Assembly (NCBI GenBank): GCA_002713495.1
Contig: PATA01000014.1
Coordinates: 213,035-220,020 of the forward strand
Origin: Flavobacteriaceae bacterium
Lineage (GTDB): Bacteria; Bacteroidota; Bacteroidia; Flavobacteriales; Flavobacteriaceae
Direction: 5' to 3'
DNA: 6,986 nucleotides
A program made the position numbers and the translations under genes. The notes under the pieces are model-generated. The model did no database searches and was not told the origin of the DNA. It saw only the letters and a program-made list of their open reading frames with translations. Below are positions 6,796-6,986 of the stretch, one piece after another. Every line of letters starts with the position of its first letter. Within the stretch, counting starts at the first letter, position 1.

Positions 6796-6836
6796 AGGTT
6801 CGAAGTCCGAACCTTTTAGGTTCGCATTACGAACCT
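6796..6836. repeat. Two tandem hairpins with identical stems AGGTTCG/CGAACCT
   Basis: AGGTTCG (6796-6802) pairs with CGAACCT (6808-6814), and a second AGGTTCG (6818-6824) pairs with CGAACCT (6830-6836). Loops are 5 nt each (AAGTC and CATTA), and the hairpins are separated by TTT. Because both stems are identical, the first left arm can also pair with the last right arm. The position corresponds to the GGTACACA inverted repeats of copy 1. Confidence 0.75.
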
Positions 6837-6872
6837 TCTCAAAAATCAAGATGTTTTGACTACAACCCCGGT

Positions 6873-6986
6873 TCAGGTTCTTTTAGAACCATTGTTTTGA
6901 ATTGTTATATGTAGAAAATAAAAAACTATTCCCCCAATAATTGTCCATACAATATCATTCCAATCAAAAACTCCTCTTCCCGGTGT
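6873..6986 (-). CDS. C-terminal end of a membrane protein, possibly VanZ-like (start beyond the right edge)
   Basis: A 37-codon open frame enters from the right edge and ends with TGA at 6875-6873. It reads TPGRGVFDWNDIVWTIIGG and then a hydrophobic segment (IVFYFLHITI) before a short polar tail. A GRG-FDWND block just before a last membrane helix resembles the C-terminus of VanZ-like small membrane proteins, but the fragment is too short for a firm family call. Its final codons and stop overlap the right end of structured element copy 2, and its likely terminator is the hairpin at 6692-6724. It is convergent with zigA. Confidence 0.55.
   Translation of the reverse strand, partial: TPGRGVFDWNDIVWTIIGGIVFYFLHITIQNNGSKRT

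Larger units (their letters stand above)
6665..6890 (-). other. Structured non-coding element, copy 2
   Basis: A relative of copy 1 in the same orientation. Plus-strand order: GGTACACA (6665-6672); hairpin ACCCCTC/GAGGGGT within 6700-6724; hairpin GGTGGTCCCACC (6728-6739); overlapping stems CCTGT/ACAGG (6738-6751) and GGAAG/CTTCC (6750-6765); block AAATACTTAC (6771-6780); two identical hairpins (6796-6836); and CCGGTT (6868-6873) with a hairpin GGTTC/GAACC (6876-6890). The last hairpin lies inside the final codons of the gene entering from the right, so the element may have been inserted at, or form, the 3' end of that gene. Compared with copy 1, anchors are co-linear (offsets about 1538-1572 nt), while stem sequences differ yet still pair. 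The exact right boundary is uncertain. Confidence 0.6.

Noticed and set aside
6796..6836. CRISPR-like repeats.
   Set aside because: Only two palindromic units with 5-nt loops and a 3-nt spacer; no regular 20-40 nt spacers and no cas genes.
5088..6890. Integron attC sites bordering a gene cassette.
   Set aside because: I see no paired RYYYAAC/GTTRRRY core sites at the element ends and no integron integrase. The multi-hairpin layout differs from the single folded-back arm of attC.

Overview
The window is AT-rich DNA from a member of the Bacteroidota, most likely a marine flavobacterium. The signs are low GC, almost no Shine-Dalgarno sequences, signal peptides cut just before a Gln, lipoproteins with a Lys-Asp-Asp stretch after the lipid Cys, and a gene set typical of Flavobacteriia (DUF885 peptidase, secreted M28 peptidase). 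This assignment is inference from style and families; no rRNA or marker gene is present.

Left part (1-1460, minus strand): a tight three-gene operon read leftward. It encodes a type-1 copper (cupredoxin) lipoprotein, a Rieske 2Fe-2S lipoprotein with a twin-Arg signal, and a membrane protein with cytochrome b561-like histidines that runs off the left edge. The last two genes overlap through a TTGA start/stop junction. Together they look like a small envelope electron-transfer chain. Middle (1574-4081, plus strand): a secreted DUF885 zinc metallopeptidase followed 12 nt later by a TSUP (TauE/SafE-type) permease. Convergent to them (4126-5067, minus strand) is a secreted M28 zinc aminopeptidase.

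Right part (5068-6986): a ZigA-type COG0523 (CobW) GTPase, a zinc metallochaperone, lies between two related non-coding elements of roughly 220-255 nt. Copy 1 (5088-5342) sits between the divergent M28 and zigA genes. Copy 2 (6665-6890) lies just downstream of zigA and abuts the end of a minus-strand gene that enters from the right edge. The copies share short conserved blocks in the same order, while several stems differ in sequence but keep their pairing. Read leftward, each contains an intrinsic-terminator-like hairpin with a T-run. This pair is the most unusual thing in the window. It could be a structured RNA family, a dispersed repeat or a recombination-related element; sequence alone does not decide. 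I found no tRNA, rRNA, CRISPR array, transposase or recombinase gene.
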